Assembly: GCF_000757885.1 (NCBI RefSeq)
Contig: NZ_JQCR01000002.1
Coordinates: 2,108,001 to 2,172,000 of the forward strand
Length of the DNA: 64,000 nucleotides
Reading direction: 5' to 3'
Origin: Paenibacillus wynnii
GTDB taxonomy: Bacteria > Bacillota > Bacilli > Paenibacillales > Paenibacillaceae
A model generated the notes under the pieces. That model searched no databases. It was not told the DNA's origin and worked only from the letters and a program-made list of their open reading frames with translations. Both the position numbers and the translations under genes were made by a program. Shown piece by piece: positions 7,471 to 16,084 of this stretch (position 1 is the first letter of the stretch; each line of letters opens with the position of its first letter).

Positions 7471-8475
7471 TTATTCAAAAGAAATAAGCCAAAAATCTCT
7501 TCCATTAAAATCAGAACTTGAAATAGGCTTGTCCACAATATCTAAATTATTTGGGCCTGAGTGATATGTTAAATAGATATCGCTACTTGTTTTTTTAGTA
7601 ACAATCATAGAATGAGTTCTATCGTATTTATCTCCACTACTATACGATAATTGAATAATATCGCCAGGTTGTGCCTTAGCTATAACTGAAGATTTTTGTG
7701 CATTTGTGTAATATGACCCTGTCAATCCTTGATTAGACCAATAAGTATAGAAGTCATCCACATTTACCCAAGAAGAGGACTCAGACCATAAACTTGGATA
7801 AAAAGTAGATCGTTCACTGTACCAAAAGGAATTATTATTATATACCATACCATCATATCCATTATCTACATAGTTTGCCTTGCGTTCGTAATGCCCACCT
7901 GCATACCAAGCTTGCGATATGAAATTTGTACAGTCATTTGACCATCTATTACTATAGGTGGAATTTCTTTTTGCGCTTCCAGCAGATGCCCAAGCATACG
8001 CGTAGTTGACGGCCTGTTGTCGATTATAGGATATCGCTAAAGGAGTAATAAGGCTATCCAATCCTATGTTATTTTGTGGAAGAGTCGGGTTTATTAACTG
8101 TCCCTCAGTAGCTAAGTGTTTTTTATTGTAATCTAAAACATATTTAACAAGTTGGGTGAAATTTCTATCTTTTGTAAGCTGTCCATCTATATCCCATAGA
8201 TAGTTGTTTAAATAATTTGAGTATTCGCTTGACCCTGGTTCATAGTCTAATCCTGAGTTATAAATTTTATTTTTAAATATAGTTTCTGCCTTAATATAGT
8301 TGGCTTCACTTAATTTAAAGCTATTCTGCTTTAAATCATATTGAAATGTGCTACTTTGAAGGTTCGAATCCTGCTGATAGGTATCCTTACTAACTGATCC
8401 ACTCTCTGCATATATAGTTTGGCTACCTGCCAGCAAAGCTAACGACACTACTGATAAACCTATGACTCTTTTCAT
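7471..8475 (-). CDS. secreted amidase-domain protein (Amidase_6, NlpC/P60-like fold)
   Basis: 334 residues with a signal peptide ending near residue 23 (...SQTIYAES). The N-terminal ~150 residues are a low-complexity helical spacer. The C-terminal domain begins at NRQQAVNYAYAWA and shows the Amidase_6 pattern: NDCTNFISQAWYAGG with the likely catalytic Cys, then THSMIVT with the likely catalytic His, and IYLTYHSG. Family members are predicted cell-wall hydrolases of the papain-like fold. It is one of two secreted-type genes in a block bounded by site copies at 6827 and 8981, so it is probably cargo. Substrate not known. Confidence 0.8.
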   Translation of the reverse strand: MKRVIGLSVVSLALLAGSQTIYAESGSVSKDTYQQDSNLQSSTFQYDLKQNSFKLSEANYIKAETIFKNKIYNSGLDYEPGSSEYSNYLNNYLWDIDGQLTKDRNFTQLVKYVLDYNKKHLATEGQLINPTLPQNNIGLDSLITPLAISYNRQQAVNYAYAWASAGSAKRNSTYSNRWSNDCTNFISQAWYAGGHYERKANYVDNGYDGMVYNNNSFWYSERSTFYPSLWSESSSWVNVDDFYTYWSNQGLTGSYYTNAQKSSVIAKAQPGDIIQLSYSSGDKYDRTHSMIVTKKTSSDIYLTYHSGPNNLDIVDKPISSSDFNGRDFWLISFE

Positions 8476-8694
8476 GATAACTCTCCTTTGTTAGTGTAAT
8501 AACGACAATATTAATAATATACAATAAAGTATAATATTGGAATGGTGTTAAATGCCTATATTTTAAAAGTTTAGTAAAAATATTCAAGCAAAATATTCCG
8601 CCTATTTAAGGAGAATAAAGTGCTATGGACCTTCACTTCCAAGCGAAAACTGAAGAGTTTGTTTTAATTGAGGGACTTTCCTAGATAGAAGGAA

Positions 8695-8728
8695 AGCCCC
8701 TTCCGCCATTTTCTCGGCAGAAGGGGCT
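8695..8728. terminator. conserved hairpin at a recombinase gene end
   Basis: AGCCCCTTCCGCC pairs imperfectly with GGCAGAAGGGGCT. Equivalent CCCCTTC...GAAGGGG hairpins occur inside the relics at 11.4 and 14.1 kb, so it belongs to the recombinase gene 3' end and probably also terminates its transcript. Confidence 0.6.
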
Positions 8729-8732
8729 ACGC

Positions 8733-8990
8733 TTAAAAATGTATTTCGGTCTCCGAATTGAAGCTGAGTTCCACATCCTTGACCCTTCTCTTGTCATCTA
8801 GGGTGATCTTCTTGACGATCAGATGCAGTAACGTCTTTCGCTGTAGAAAGGGTGACTCTAGATGTAATTTTTCGAATCTTACCGTCAAGGAGCGCACAAG
8901 TTCGTAGGAGACTGGTTCAGCCGCTTTATCTTGTAACTCTAGCTGTAGCCTAGAGTTACGGGTCAGGTACAAATAGTGTGGTGTACCGTA
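8733..8990 (-). pseudogene. serine recombinase C-terminal relic 1
   Basis: About 80 residues of minus-strand frame encode EPVSYELVRSLTVRFEKL, then QRKTLLHLIVKKITLDDKRR and VKDVELSFN, the helical and beta end of large serine recombinases (coiled-coil exit followed by the KxLLHxIVKKI element). The catalytic and zinc-ribbon domains are gone. The frame is cut by a TGA within the site repeat at 8981-9000, so the truncation point coincides with a site copy. Confidence 0.7.
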
Positions 8991-9000
8991 TCATAAGTAG
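8981..9000 (+). repeat. recombination-site-like repeat, copy 3
   Basis: GTGTACCGTATCATAAGTAG. It marks the exact truncation of recombinase relic 1 and opens the AIPR cargo block. The rest of the 9001-9294 gap is AT-rich promoter space with no gene seen. Confidence 0.65.
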
Positions 9001-9294
9001 AGTGGAATTTGTAGAAATTAACAACAACTTTCTTTATTTTGAGAAAAGTACAATATGAGTGGGTTCGCCTATATATTTAATATTCAATTTTCTCGAATTT
9101 AATAAAGAAATAGATTATGTAATCTTAAAGATGAATTAATTAACTTAGATTTACCTACTATTTTGTAAGAAGTCATTATACAATGTTGTTGTTCGATAAA
9201 GGAGTCAGACCTTATAATGATTGTCCAAGACACCAATTATTTTTTGTAATGTAATAATATCTAAGTAATAAATTTACAAATGGAGGGAGAAATT

Positions 9295-11052
9295 ATGAAA
9301 AATCCAATTATAAAGGGATTTCTAAGAGATTTTAAAGAAAAATATGAAATAGAAGAAAAAGATGAGGATTTAATATTTGAAGACTTTGTTAATTATTGTG
9401 TTTTAAATAATCACGTAGTAGATTCAGAAAGGAATTTTCAAGAATTAGATACTGGAACTGCTAAAGCAATTGATGGTATTGCTATAATAGTTAACAATAA
9501 AATAGTTTTAAATGAGGAAGATATAAAGATTCTAGTACAAGAGAAACAAATTCTGTCTGTTGAATTTATATTTGTGCAATCTAAAACCTCTGAAAAGTTT
9601 AATGATTCCCAAGTATCTTATTTTTTCAGGCATGTTAAGCAGTTTGTTTGTAATGAAGAATGTACAATTCCTGAAATATCAAAATTTTGGGAATTAAGAA
9701 ATATAATATATGCTAATTCAAATTTATTTAGAAAAGAAAATCCTAAATGCATTATGTATTATGCTACTACTTCACCAACTACACAAATAAGCTCTGATAT
9801 AAATGAAACAATAAACGATGGTAAAAATGCGTTGTTGGAAAGTGGATTTTTATCAGATGATGTAAAATTTATACCGCTTGGTGTAAGAGAGATTCAAAAG
9901 TTATATCGTAAAATAGATTCTGATTTAGAGGCAACTTTTAAATTTCCTAAAAATGTAACTTTTCCGTACGAAGGCTCCAAAATTAAATCGGCTTATTTTG
10001 GATTAGTAGAAATACAAGAATATATGAATTTGCTATTAGATAGTGAAACTAATGGAGTAAAAAATGTGTTTGATGATAATATTAGAGATTATTTAGGAAT
10101 AGATAATAATGATGTTAATAAAAATATGCATGATTGTCTTAAAAGTTCAAATGCACAATTATTTGGTATTTTAAATAATGGTATAACGATTGTTGCCGAT
10201 GAAATTAAACCTGTAGGAGAGAAGTTTACATTACATAACTACCAAATTGTTAATGGATGTCAAACTAGTAACGTAATTTTTGAGACTTATAATTATTTAG
10301 AGCAAAAAAATATTTCTATTCCTTTGAAAATTATTGCAACAGTGGATGAAAATACGAAAAATGAAATAGTTAAATCTACAAATAGTCAAACAGGTCTAAA
10401 ACCAGAGCAATTAGACGCTTTAAATAATTTCCACAAAATGCTAGAGGAGTTTTATAAATCTCAACATGCTGTTTATAAAGATCTACAACTATATTATGAA
10501 AGACGATCTAATCAATATAGAAATAAGGATATAACACAAACTAAAATCATTAATATTCCCAAACAAATTAAAACAGTTACTTCAATGTTTTTAGATAATC
10601 CACACGGGGTATCCGGTCATTACGGAACAGTTGCTAGAAAAGTCAAAGATGAAATATTTAAAGAAAATGATAAGTTAGAACCATATTTTGTTAGTTCAAT
10701 ATTGTTTTATAGAGTAGAGGCTTTTTTCAGAAAAAATAAGGAATACAAAGAATTTACTAGAATGAAATGGCATATTTTGATGACTATTAAATATATCATA
10801 GTTGAAGATAATAAGTTTAGTCCTAAATTAAACTCAAGTGAAATTCAAAAATTGTCATTGAGTATATTAAGAAAATTAAGGGATGAAGATACAACCAATA
10901 CATTAATAATTAAATCAATAGAAGCAATAAAGACAATGATAGAAGAAGAGGGTTTAGAATTTGAAGATCGTAAACTATTTGAGAGAAAAGAAACTACAGA
11001 TAAATTGAAAACATTTATAATACAAAATCATTCTTTAGTGCTTTCAATTTAA
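9295..11052 (+). CDS. AIPR-family abortive-infection protein
   Basis: ATG 9295 is chosen over ATG 9280 because the latter overlaps the ribosome binding site GGAGGGAG. The 585-residue protein shows the hallmark of the AIPR family (abortive infection phage resistance): a central IVNGCQTSNVIFE motif (N320-G-C-Q-T324) preceded by NNGITIVAD, and a downstream STNSQTGLKPEQLDALN stretch. AIPR proteins are linked to phage resistance, often near restriction or nuclease genes; mechanism is poorly defined. The gene is far more AT-rich than its surroundings and alone between site copies at 8981 and 11203, strong signs of acquisition. It appears intact. Confidence 0.85.
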   Translation: MKNPIIKGFLRDFKEKYEIEEKDEDLIFEDFVNYCVLNNHVVDSERNFQELDTGTAKAIDGIAIIVNNKIVLNEEDIKILVQEKQILSVEFIFVQSKTSEKFNDSQVSYFFRHVKQFVCNEECTIPEISKFWELRNIIYANSNLFRKENPKCIMYYATTSPTTQISSDINETINDGKNALLESGFLSDDVKFIPLGVREIQKLYRKIDSDLEATFKFPKNVTFPYEGSKIKSAYFGLVEIQEYMNLLLDSETNGVKNVFDDNIRDYLGIDNNDVNKNMHDCLKSSNAQLFGILNNGITIVADEIKPVGEKFTLHNYQIVNGCQTSNVIFETYNYLEQKNISIPLKIIATVDENTKNEIVKSTNSQTGLKPEQLDALNNFHKMLEEFYKSQHAVYKDLQLYYERRSNQYRNKDITQTKIINIPKQIKTVTSMFLDNPHGVSGHYGTVARKVKDEIFKENDKLEPYFVSSILFYRVEAFFRKNKEYKEFTRMKWHILMTIKYIIVEDNKFSPKLNSSEIQKLSLSILRKLRDEDTTNTLIIKSIEAIKTMIEEEGLEFEDRKLFERKETTDKLKTFIIQNHSLVLSI

Positions 11053-11202
11053 GAACTCGGTTATACAAGTTCTTACAGATGTATCATAAGATTATTATGT
11101 GAATAGTTAAATGCCGTAAGTAAAACCAAATAGTGAGTTAGGTAACCTAATACACGAAATAGTGAAAAAGTAAGCCACTTTAAATTTCGCCCTATAGATG
11201 TT

Positions 11203-11237
11203 ACGGTGAACCGTATCATAAGTAGGGGCAAGTTTTT
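11203..11237 (+). repeat. recombination-site-like repeat, copy 4
   Basis: ACGGTGAACCGTATCATAAG continues as TAGGGGCAAGTTTTT, almost identical to copy 2. It closes the AIPR block. A shorter look-alike GTATCATAAG at 11081-11090 lacks the flanks. The 11053-11480 gap otherwise holds the inverted-repeat element and recombinase relic listed next. Confidence 0.65.
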
Positions 11238-11247
11238 TTAACAAAAA

Positions 11248-11337
11248 CTCGCAGGAGCCTGTATTTACAGCATATCGAAGATAGGAGCAGGGTAGTGACA
11301 CTGCAGTCGGAATGATGCGTAAACGGGCTTCTGCGAG
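11248..11337. repeat. 90-bp element with ~19-bp inverted ends, copy A
   Basis: CTCGCAGGAGCCTGTATTTAC at the left pairs with GTAAACGGGCTTCTGCGAG at the right. A second copy at 13957 has the same ends and similar interior (GATGCGTAAAC). Both copies lie between a site repeat and a recombinase 3' relic, so they are probably part of the recombinase element end rather than independent MITEs. Confidence 0.6.
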
Positions 11338-11388
11338 CTTATTTGTGCTATAAAATGATAATGTATCTGGAAGGAAACTTTTGCTGAT

Positions 11389-11478
11389 TCACAGCAAAAG
11401 CCCCCTCCACCAGTTTTGTAGAAGGGGCCAGTTCAAAAAATGCTGTTGCACCTGCGGGTTGAATTCCAATTCAATGCT
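11389..11478 (-). pseudogene. serine recombinase C-terminal relic 2
   Basis: A 29-codon minus-strand frame reads SIELEFNPQVQQHFLNW and ends soon after at TGA. It matches the final part of relic 3 (14.1 kb) in sequence and includes the conserved CCCCTTC/GAAGGGG hairpin. Everything upstream was replaced by the lipoprotein gene, whose stop lies only 2 bases away. Confidence 0.6.
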
Positions 11479-11480
11479 TA

Positions 11481-12551
11481 TCAGTGTCCTTTTACTACCT
11501 GGATATTATTAATGAACCCAGCTGTGGGTGTAAATAGAGCAGTGAATTTCTTGCTCTTCACATCATATTCGAATAACCCACGTTTATTTTTAACGATAGC
11601 TAGCGCATAAATCTTGCTACCATCGTTCGAGTAATTGGCCTCTCCTCTTTGTAATCTTGTAGTTCCCCAATTACTCACACTGGAGGTCTTGCTGACAGTA
11701 TCATAGTCAACAACCATAGAGGGCACTTGCCCCTTATTATATTCCTTGTCACCAAATGCAATAACATGCCCCTCTTTATTCATCAGCATACGAATCCAGT
11801 AATTTTTACTAAAGAGCTTTGTTTTCTCCTTCAAATCGTAATCCGTTTCGTATATGGTATACGTAGGCATTTTGAAATTGTTCTGTCCCACGGGTCCATC
11901 TTGATGGGCCAGACTATAATTCCTTTCCTTCAACGAATAACCAGAAGCATAAATTTTTTTGTTTTTATGATCTAATGTAATCGCTTCTACGAGCATGTCA
12001 TCATCACCCCAGAGTGTCATCCCATTGGTATTGAGATCAATAGCGCCTAATCGTATAGATTGCTCTCCTTTTACATTAGCCACAAAAAATAATTGATCTC
12101 CTGAGGGAATAATATAGTTGACTGCAAATAAGTTATCTGTTAATTGAGTGCTTTCTTCATTCGATAAATCTCTGACAAAGATTTGGTCTCCATAATCCTC
12201 GTCTGTTCCTACCCTTTGGGTATAGTACACTAATTGATTAGGCTTATCATAATAGCCCAATGGATATTGAGCTGTATAATCGAATTGAAAGACCGTTTTC
12301 ATTTGCTTTGTAGCTGTATCGTAGCTTAGTATTTGTGTTTTTATGGCTCCATTTTCATCTGTAGTTGCATATTCTGAATAAGTCATCGTAATGTAATCCG
12401 CTGCAGGTACTATTGATTTCACCTCTGAACTAGCCGTAGGAGTAGAATTGGCTGTGCTTGTTGTTTCCGAACCAGCGTCCTTAGACGAGCATGAAATCAG
12501 TAGTATTGCTATCAACATCAAACACATTAAAGTCCTTGATTTTTTTTTCAA
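11481..12551 (-). CDS. lipoprotein, predicted beta-propeller
   Basis: 356 residues. A lipoprotein signal ends at C21 (LLISCSS), followed by a Ser/Thr-rich linker. The rest is made of repeated beta segments with TolB/WD-like phrasing (ILSYDTATKQMKTVFQF, IFVRDLSNEESTQLTDNLF, YSNDGSKIYALA, LFEYDVKSKKFTAL), suggesting a propeller exposed outside the membrane. Function unknown; such proteins often bind protein partners. It shares a block and strand with the secreted protein upstream at 12644 but is separated from it by a hairpin. Confidence 0.7.
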   Translation of the reverse strand: MKKKSRTLMCLMLIAILLISCSSKDAGSETTSTANSTPTASSEVKSIVPAADYITMTYSEYATTDENGAIKTQILSYDTATKQMKTVFQFDYTAQYPLGYYDKPNQLVYYTQRVGTDEDYGDQIFVRDLSNEESTQLTDNLFAVNYIIPSGDQLFFVANVKGEQSIRLGAIDLNTNGMTLWGDDDMLVEAITLDHKNKKIYASGYSLKERNYSLAHQDGPVGQNNFKMPTYTIYETDYDLKEKTKLFSKNYWIRMLMNKEGHVIAFGDKEYNKGQVPSMVVDYDTVSKTSSVSNWGTTRLQRGEANYSNDGSKIYALAIVKNKRGLFEYDVKSKKFTALFTPTAGFINNIQVVKGH

Positions 12552-12588
12552 AGCACTCTCTCCTTAATATCTGGTTCTATAATCAATT

Positions 12589-12612
12589 ATGCCTATGCCT
12601 ATGCCTATGCCT
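12589..12612. repeat. four tandem ATGCCT hexamers
   Basis: (ATGCCT)x4 directly abuts, and feeds into, an inverted repeat at 12607-12633. Slipped-strand expansion of one hairpin arm is the simplest explanation. Confidence 0.8.
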
Positions 12613-12633
12613 ATGGCTATAAGCCATAGGCAT
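12607..12633 (-). terminator. hairpin behind the secreted-protein gene
   Basis: ATGCCTATGGCT and AGCCATAGGCAT form a 12-bp stem with a very short loop, 10 bases past the stop of the minus-strand gene at 12644. The U tract is weak because of the hexamer repeats. Confidence 0.5.
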
Positions 12634-12643
12634 AATCTCTAAC

Positions 12644-13552
12644 TTAAAACTGATAATAGTATCTACCCGGGAAGGATAAAGTATCACTGTAAGTATAACC
12701 GAATTGTACATTATTCCAGCCCCAGAAATAGTTATCCATTACTGCATCAGGAAGTGAACCAATATCATTCTTATATACAGTTTTAGAAATATTAGTATCT
12801 AACGCTCTAGCAGTGATTGGAGTTCCATGAATTGCATTATCAATTTGTCGTTTTGTTGCAATATCACCTGCCCCTAATGTCTTACCGCTTGATCCTACTG
12901 TTCCAGATCCACCAACACCAGCCCGGAAAACAGTAAACCTACCCTCACCTGTTACAGCACCTGCCGAAATAATTACTGTTTGTCCAGATCCATATGTGTA
13001 TGTACCTGCAGGTAAACGTCCTGGATAAGGGACTGATGAACTTGGAATATCGGCTGCCGCCGCTGCTTGTATCGAAGCAATACTTTCATCTACATAGACA
13101 CGATTGATATGTCCATCAGAACCATAGATAACCACAGTACCTGGAGATGGTTCTGGAAGATCATATCCAAGATCTGTAACTGGTAAATCCTTAACAGATT
13201 CTGCTACGGCTTTGAAAAATTCATCCTCAGCAGCTCTTCCATTAATATCTGGCACTTCTTCATAAGCTTGTAATGAACGTAATATGCCTTTTGTATCCCC
13301 AGCATGATCTGCTGCACTTGTATCATAGGTTATGATTGGTTCTTGCTCTGCATTATAATTCAAAATTGCCCCTGGCACAAAAGCTGTTGGTATCTGATTC
13401 TTCACTGCTTCCAAATCAATTCGTGATTCTTTTGAAGTATTGCCATTCAGCTGAGAATTTCCAGTAGCATTTACTATCACAGCACCAGATGATAGCAATA
13501 AGGCCGTAGACATGCTTACGGTAATCCATTTCATAATTTTCTTAGATTTCAT
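12644..13552 (-). CDS. secreted protein of unknown function
   Basis: 302 residues with a clear signal peptide (basic KSKKIMKW start, hydrophobic core, cleavage near VNATG). The mature part has an N-terminal acidic region, a DLGYDLPEPSPGTVVIYG segment, a Gly-rich beta stretch (GAVTGEGRFTVFRAG) and a C-terminus rich in Tyr and Trp. I do not recognise the family. A good RBS (GAGGAAGTAAAG) precedes the ATG. It is probably exported to the wall or medium. Confidence 0.6.
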   Translation of the reverse strand: MKSKKIMKWITVSMSTALLLSSGAVIVNATGNSQLNGNTSKESRIDLEAVKNQIPTAFVPGAILNYNAEQEPIITYDTSAADHAGDTKGILRSLQAYEEVPDINGRAAEDEFFKAVAESVKDLPVTDLGYDLPEPSPGTVVIYGSDGHINRVYVDESIASIQAAAAADIPSSSVPYPGRLPAGTYTYGSGQTVIISAGAVTGEGRFTVFRAGVGGSGTVGSSGKTLGAGDIATKRQIDNAIHGTPITARALDTNISKTVYKNDIGSLPDAVMDNYFWGWNNVQFGYTYSDTLSFPGRYYYQF

Positions 13553-13933
13553 CTTTACTTCCTCCTCTAATTAATAATTTAATAATTTACCATAATAATG
13601 AAATTATAATAGTTTTTTGGGAAAATTGATTCTTTATTCCTATTAAAATATAAATTTTCCACAAAAACCGACAATAATCTTAATTGAGCAAGTGATTGTT
13701 TTAATATCAAAATGAATTATATATAAAAAAAGTAATGGTCCACGACAATGTACGGTCAATATTAATTCACAAAAAAGGTTTATCTAAATCACTGTAGCGT
13801 GAAATAGGTTTCACAGCGCACGATTGATTAGGGAGGCATCAATTAAGATTGGATATCCTCGTCAGTGATATTTACTTTAACGAAATCCTTTAAAACCTAA
13901 GTCTTTTAAGAATGTATACTGAGCGCAGTGTAC
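13553..13933. other. AT-rich gap without recognised gene
   Basis: Contains the likely promoter of the secreted protein on the minus strand. No ORF with an RBS is seen. A minus-strand stretch around 13830-13900 has coding-like texture (VKVNITDEDI) but is interrupted and unrecognised. Confidence 0.4.
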
Positions 13934-13952
13934 TGAAATATCATAAATTATT
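13934..13952 (+). repeat. decayed recombination-site-like repeat
   Basis: TGAAATATCATAAATTATT aligns with TGAACCGTATCATAAGTAGG of the good copies and occupies the same position relative to the inverted-repeat element that follows. Confidence 0.4.
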
Positions 13953-13956
13953 AAAG

Positions 13957-14047
13957 CTCGCAGGGGCCTGTATTTACATCATGCCGACCATAGGAATAGG
14001 TTGGGTCATACTCCGGTCAGAACGATGCGTAAACAGGCGTCTGTGAG
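13957..14047. repeat. 91-bp element with inverted ends, copy B
   Basis: CTCGCAGGGGCCTGTATTTAC and GTAAACAGGCGTCTGTGAG are the ends; the interior resembles copy A at 11248. Followed, as copy A is, by a recombinase 3' relic. Confidence 0.6.
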
Positions 14048-14057
14048 TTTTTTTGTG

Positions 14058-14330
14058 TTACAAAATGATGATGTACCTCGAACGGAACTTTTGCCGATTC
14101 ACAGCAAAATCCCCTTCCGCCATTTCAGTAGAAGGGGCCAATTCAATAGAATGCTGTTGCACCTGCGGGTTGAATTCCAGTTCAATGCTTCGAATGTCCT
14201 TCGGTACGCCGAAGTGAATTTACCTGATGACGCTCTGGAAGAGGGTCTTTTGTGTCTCCGGGGGAGAAAAGTGCAGCAGCGAGTGGAATTGGCCCAGCAA
14301 CTTCTGAATGATCTCCTTGGGGAAGAAAAT
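14058..14330 (-). pseudogene. serine recombinase C-terminal relic 3
   Basis: Minus-strand frame: FFPKEIIQKLLGQFHSLLHF, then QKTLFQSVIR, an in-frame TAA at 14220-14222, and after it IHFGVPKDIRSIELEFNPQV. This is the KxLLxxxIxxI and beta end of a large serine recombinase with one nonsense mutation and no catalytic part. The final section matches relic 2. Confidence 0.7.
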
Positions 14331-14438
14331 CTGAAGGGCTATCTTTGTCTTGTTGAAAACGAGTTATTATGGTAAAACTACCTATGGTTGACTCTATGTT
14401 GGAGCTCAACGATAACATCATGAAAAGGGAGAATTAAT

Positions 14439-15968
14439 ATGGCATCAAAGATAAAGACAAAGACAACGAAAAAATTAAATCTAGTGTCCGTGGTCTTAAT
14501 GATTTTTACTTCTGTTTATGGATTCAATAACATCCCAAGATCGTTCTATAAGATGGGTTATGCGGCTATTCCTTGGTACATTCTTGCTGCAATAACTTTC
14601 TTTGTTCCGTTTGCAATAATGGTAGCTGAATTTGGTTCCGCCTTCAAAGAGGAGAAGGGAGGAATCCATTCATGGATGGAAAAATCCATTGGTCCAAGAT
14701 TTGCATTTGTAGGAACGTTCATGTGGTATTTTGCCTATATCACTTGGATGGTTAATGTCGCATCCGGTATGTGGGTTCCTGTATCAAACGCTATATTCGG
14801 AGAAGATACGACACAAAACTGGACTTTTTTAAACCTTCATGGAACACAGACTCTAGGTATCTTGGGAATGATATGGATTCTTGTAGTAACTTACATATCA
14901 ACTAAGGGACTGGATAAGATCAGAAAAGTAACTTCTATAGGTGGTACTGCAGTCGTGTTATTGAATGTATTTCTATGGGTTGGTGCAATAGCAGTCCTTA
15001 TAGGCAACCATGGACATTTGGCACAGCCGATTGAAGGATTACATTCATTTACTCAAACACCAAATCCTAAATATGCGGGAGATATGATTGCCGCATTTGC
15101 ATTTGTCGTATATGCTCTATTCGCTTATGGCGGACTTGAAGCAGTAGGTGGGTTGGTGGATGAAACAGAAAATCCAGAAAAAACCTTTCCCAAAGGAATT
15201 CTTATAACAGCAGCCATCATTTCTGTAGGATATTCATTAGGAATACTGCTAGTTGGCGTATTTACAAACTGGTCAGCTGTAATGGGTATCAAAAATGTTA
15301 ACCTGGGAAACGCAAGTTATATCGTTATGGCTAATTTAGGTCAATCACTGGGTTCAGCTTTTGGAGCAAGTCAAGAGACAGCTTCAGCTTTAGGTGCTGG
15401 CGTCGCAAGATTCGTCGGAATCTCGATGTTCCTAGCATTGTCCGGTGCGTTCTTTACCTTGATGTTTTCGCCTCTAAAGCAATTGATTGAGGGTACGCCG
15501 GCAAAGATATGGCCTGGAAAAATCGGTGAAACTAAGAATGGGCTTCCTATTAACGCAATGTGGATTCAAGCTGCCATTGTTTGTGTGATGATCGCACTTA
15601 TTGCTTTTGGTGGAAGTACAATGGCCGCATTCTTTAACATACTTGTTTCGATGACTAATGTTGCTATGACGATCCCCTATGTATTTATAGGACTTGCATT
15701 CCCCTATTTCAGAAAAAGAAAGGAAATACAAAAGCCGTTTATCATTCTTAAATCGCAATGGAGCGTTAATTTTTGGGCGTGGACAGTTGTTCTAACCATC
15801 GGACTAGCAAATTTCTTTAGTATTATACAGCCAGCTTTAGAAGGGGATATGCAAACAACAATTTGGAGTGTGGCCGGACCCATTATTTTCTCAGTTGTTG
15901 CATGGTTAATGTATAGCAAATATGAAAAAATGCGTGCTAAAGAAATGCCGATGCAAAAAAAATGGTGA
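14439..15968 (+). CDS. yjeM: amino-acid permease of the YjeM type (APC superfamily)
   Basis: 509 residues with about 12 hydrophobic segments. The N-terminus (LVSVVLMIFTSVYGFNN) and GGIHSWMEKSIGPRFAFVGT follow the E. coli YjeM pattern, itself related to the glutamate/GABA antiporter GadC within the APC family. It probably exchanges or imports an amino acid or amine across the cytoplasmic membrane; the substrate is not known even for YjeM. RBS AAAAGGGAG sits 7 bases before ATG. It stands alone, followed by a terminator, with recombinase relic 3 directly upstream. Confidence 0.8.
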   Translation: MASKIKTKTTKKLNLVSVVLMIFTSVYGFNNIPRSFYKMGYAAIPWYILAAITFFVPFAIMVAEFGSAFKEEKGGIHSWMEKSIGPRFAFVGTFMWYFAYITWMVNVASGMWVPVSNAIFGEDTTQNWTFLNLHGTQTLGILGMIWILVVTYISTKGLDKIRKVTSIGGTAVVLLNVFLWVGAIAVLIGNHGHLAQPIEGLHSFTQTPNPKYAGDMIAAFAFVVYALFAYGGLEAVGGLVDETENPEKTFPKGILITAAIISVGYSLGILLVGVFTNWSAVMGIKNVNLGNASYIVMANLGQSLGSAFGASQETASALGAGVARFVGISMFLALSGAFFTLMFSPLKQLIEGTPAKIWPGKIGETKNGLPINAMWIQAAIVCVMIALIAFGGSTMAAFFNILVSMTNVAMTIPYVFIGLAFPYFRKRKEIQKPFIILKSQWSVNFWAWTVVLTIGLANFFSIIQPALEGDMQTTIWSVAGPIIFSVVAWLMYSKYEKMRAKEMPMQKKW

Positions 15969-16013
15969 AAATCATCAAAGGGCAGATGAAGTAATAGTGA
16001 CCGTGACAACGAA

Positions 16014-16039
16014 AGAGCCATCCCGCAAAGGATGGCTCT
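16014..16039. terminator. terminator between convergent genes
   Basis: AGAGCCATCC-CGCAAA-GGATGGCTCT, a 10-bp perfect stem. Nearly the same hairpin occurs at 19685, so it is a repeated terminator module. Confidence 0.8.
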
Positions 16040-16084
16040 AATTATTTCTGCGTCGAACTGTAACGTATGGTTGTTGAACTGCCG

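Noticed and set aside
11107..11301. 64-residue minus-strand ORF across site copy 4
   Set aside because: It runs through the site repeat and half of the inverted-repeat element, has no RBS, and its sequence is explained by those repeats.
14001..14375. 124-residue plus-strand ORF upstream of the YjeM-type gene
   Set aside because: It is antisense to recombinase relic 3 and the inverted-repeat element; the minus-strand reading gives recognisable recombinase sequence.
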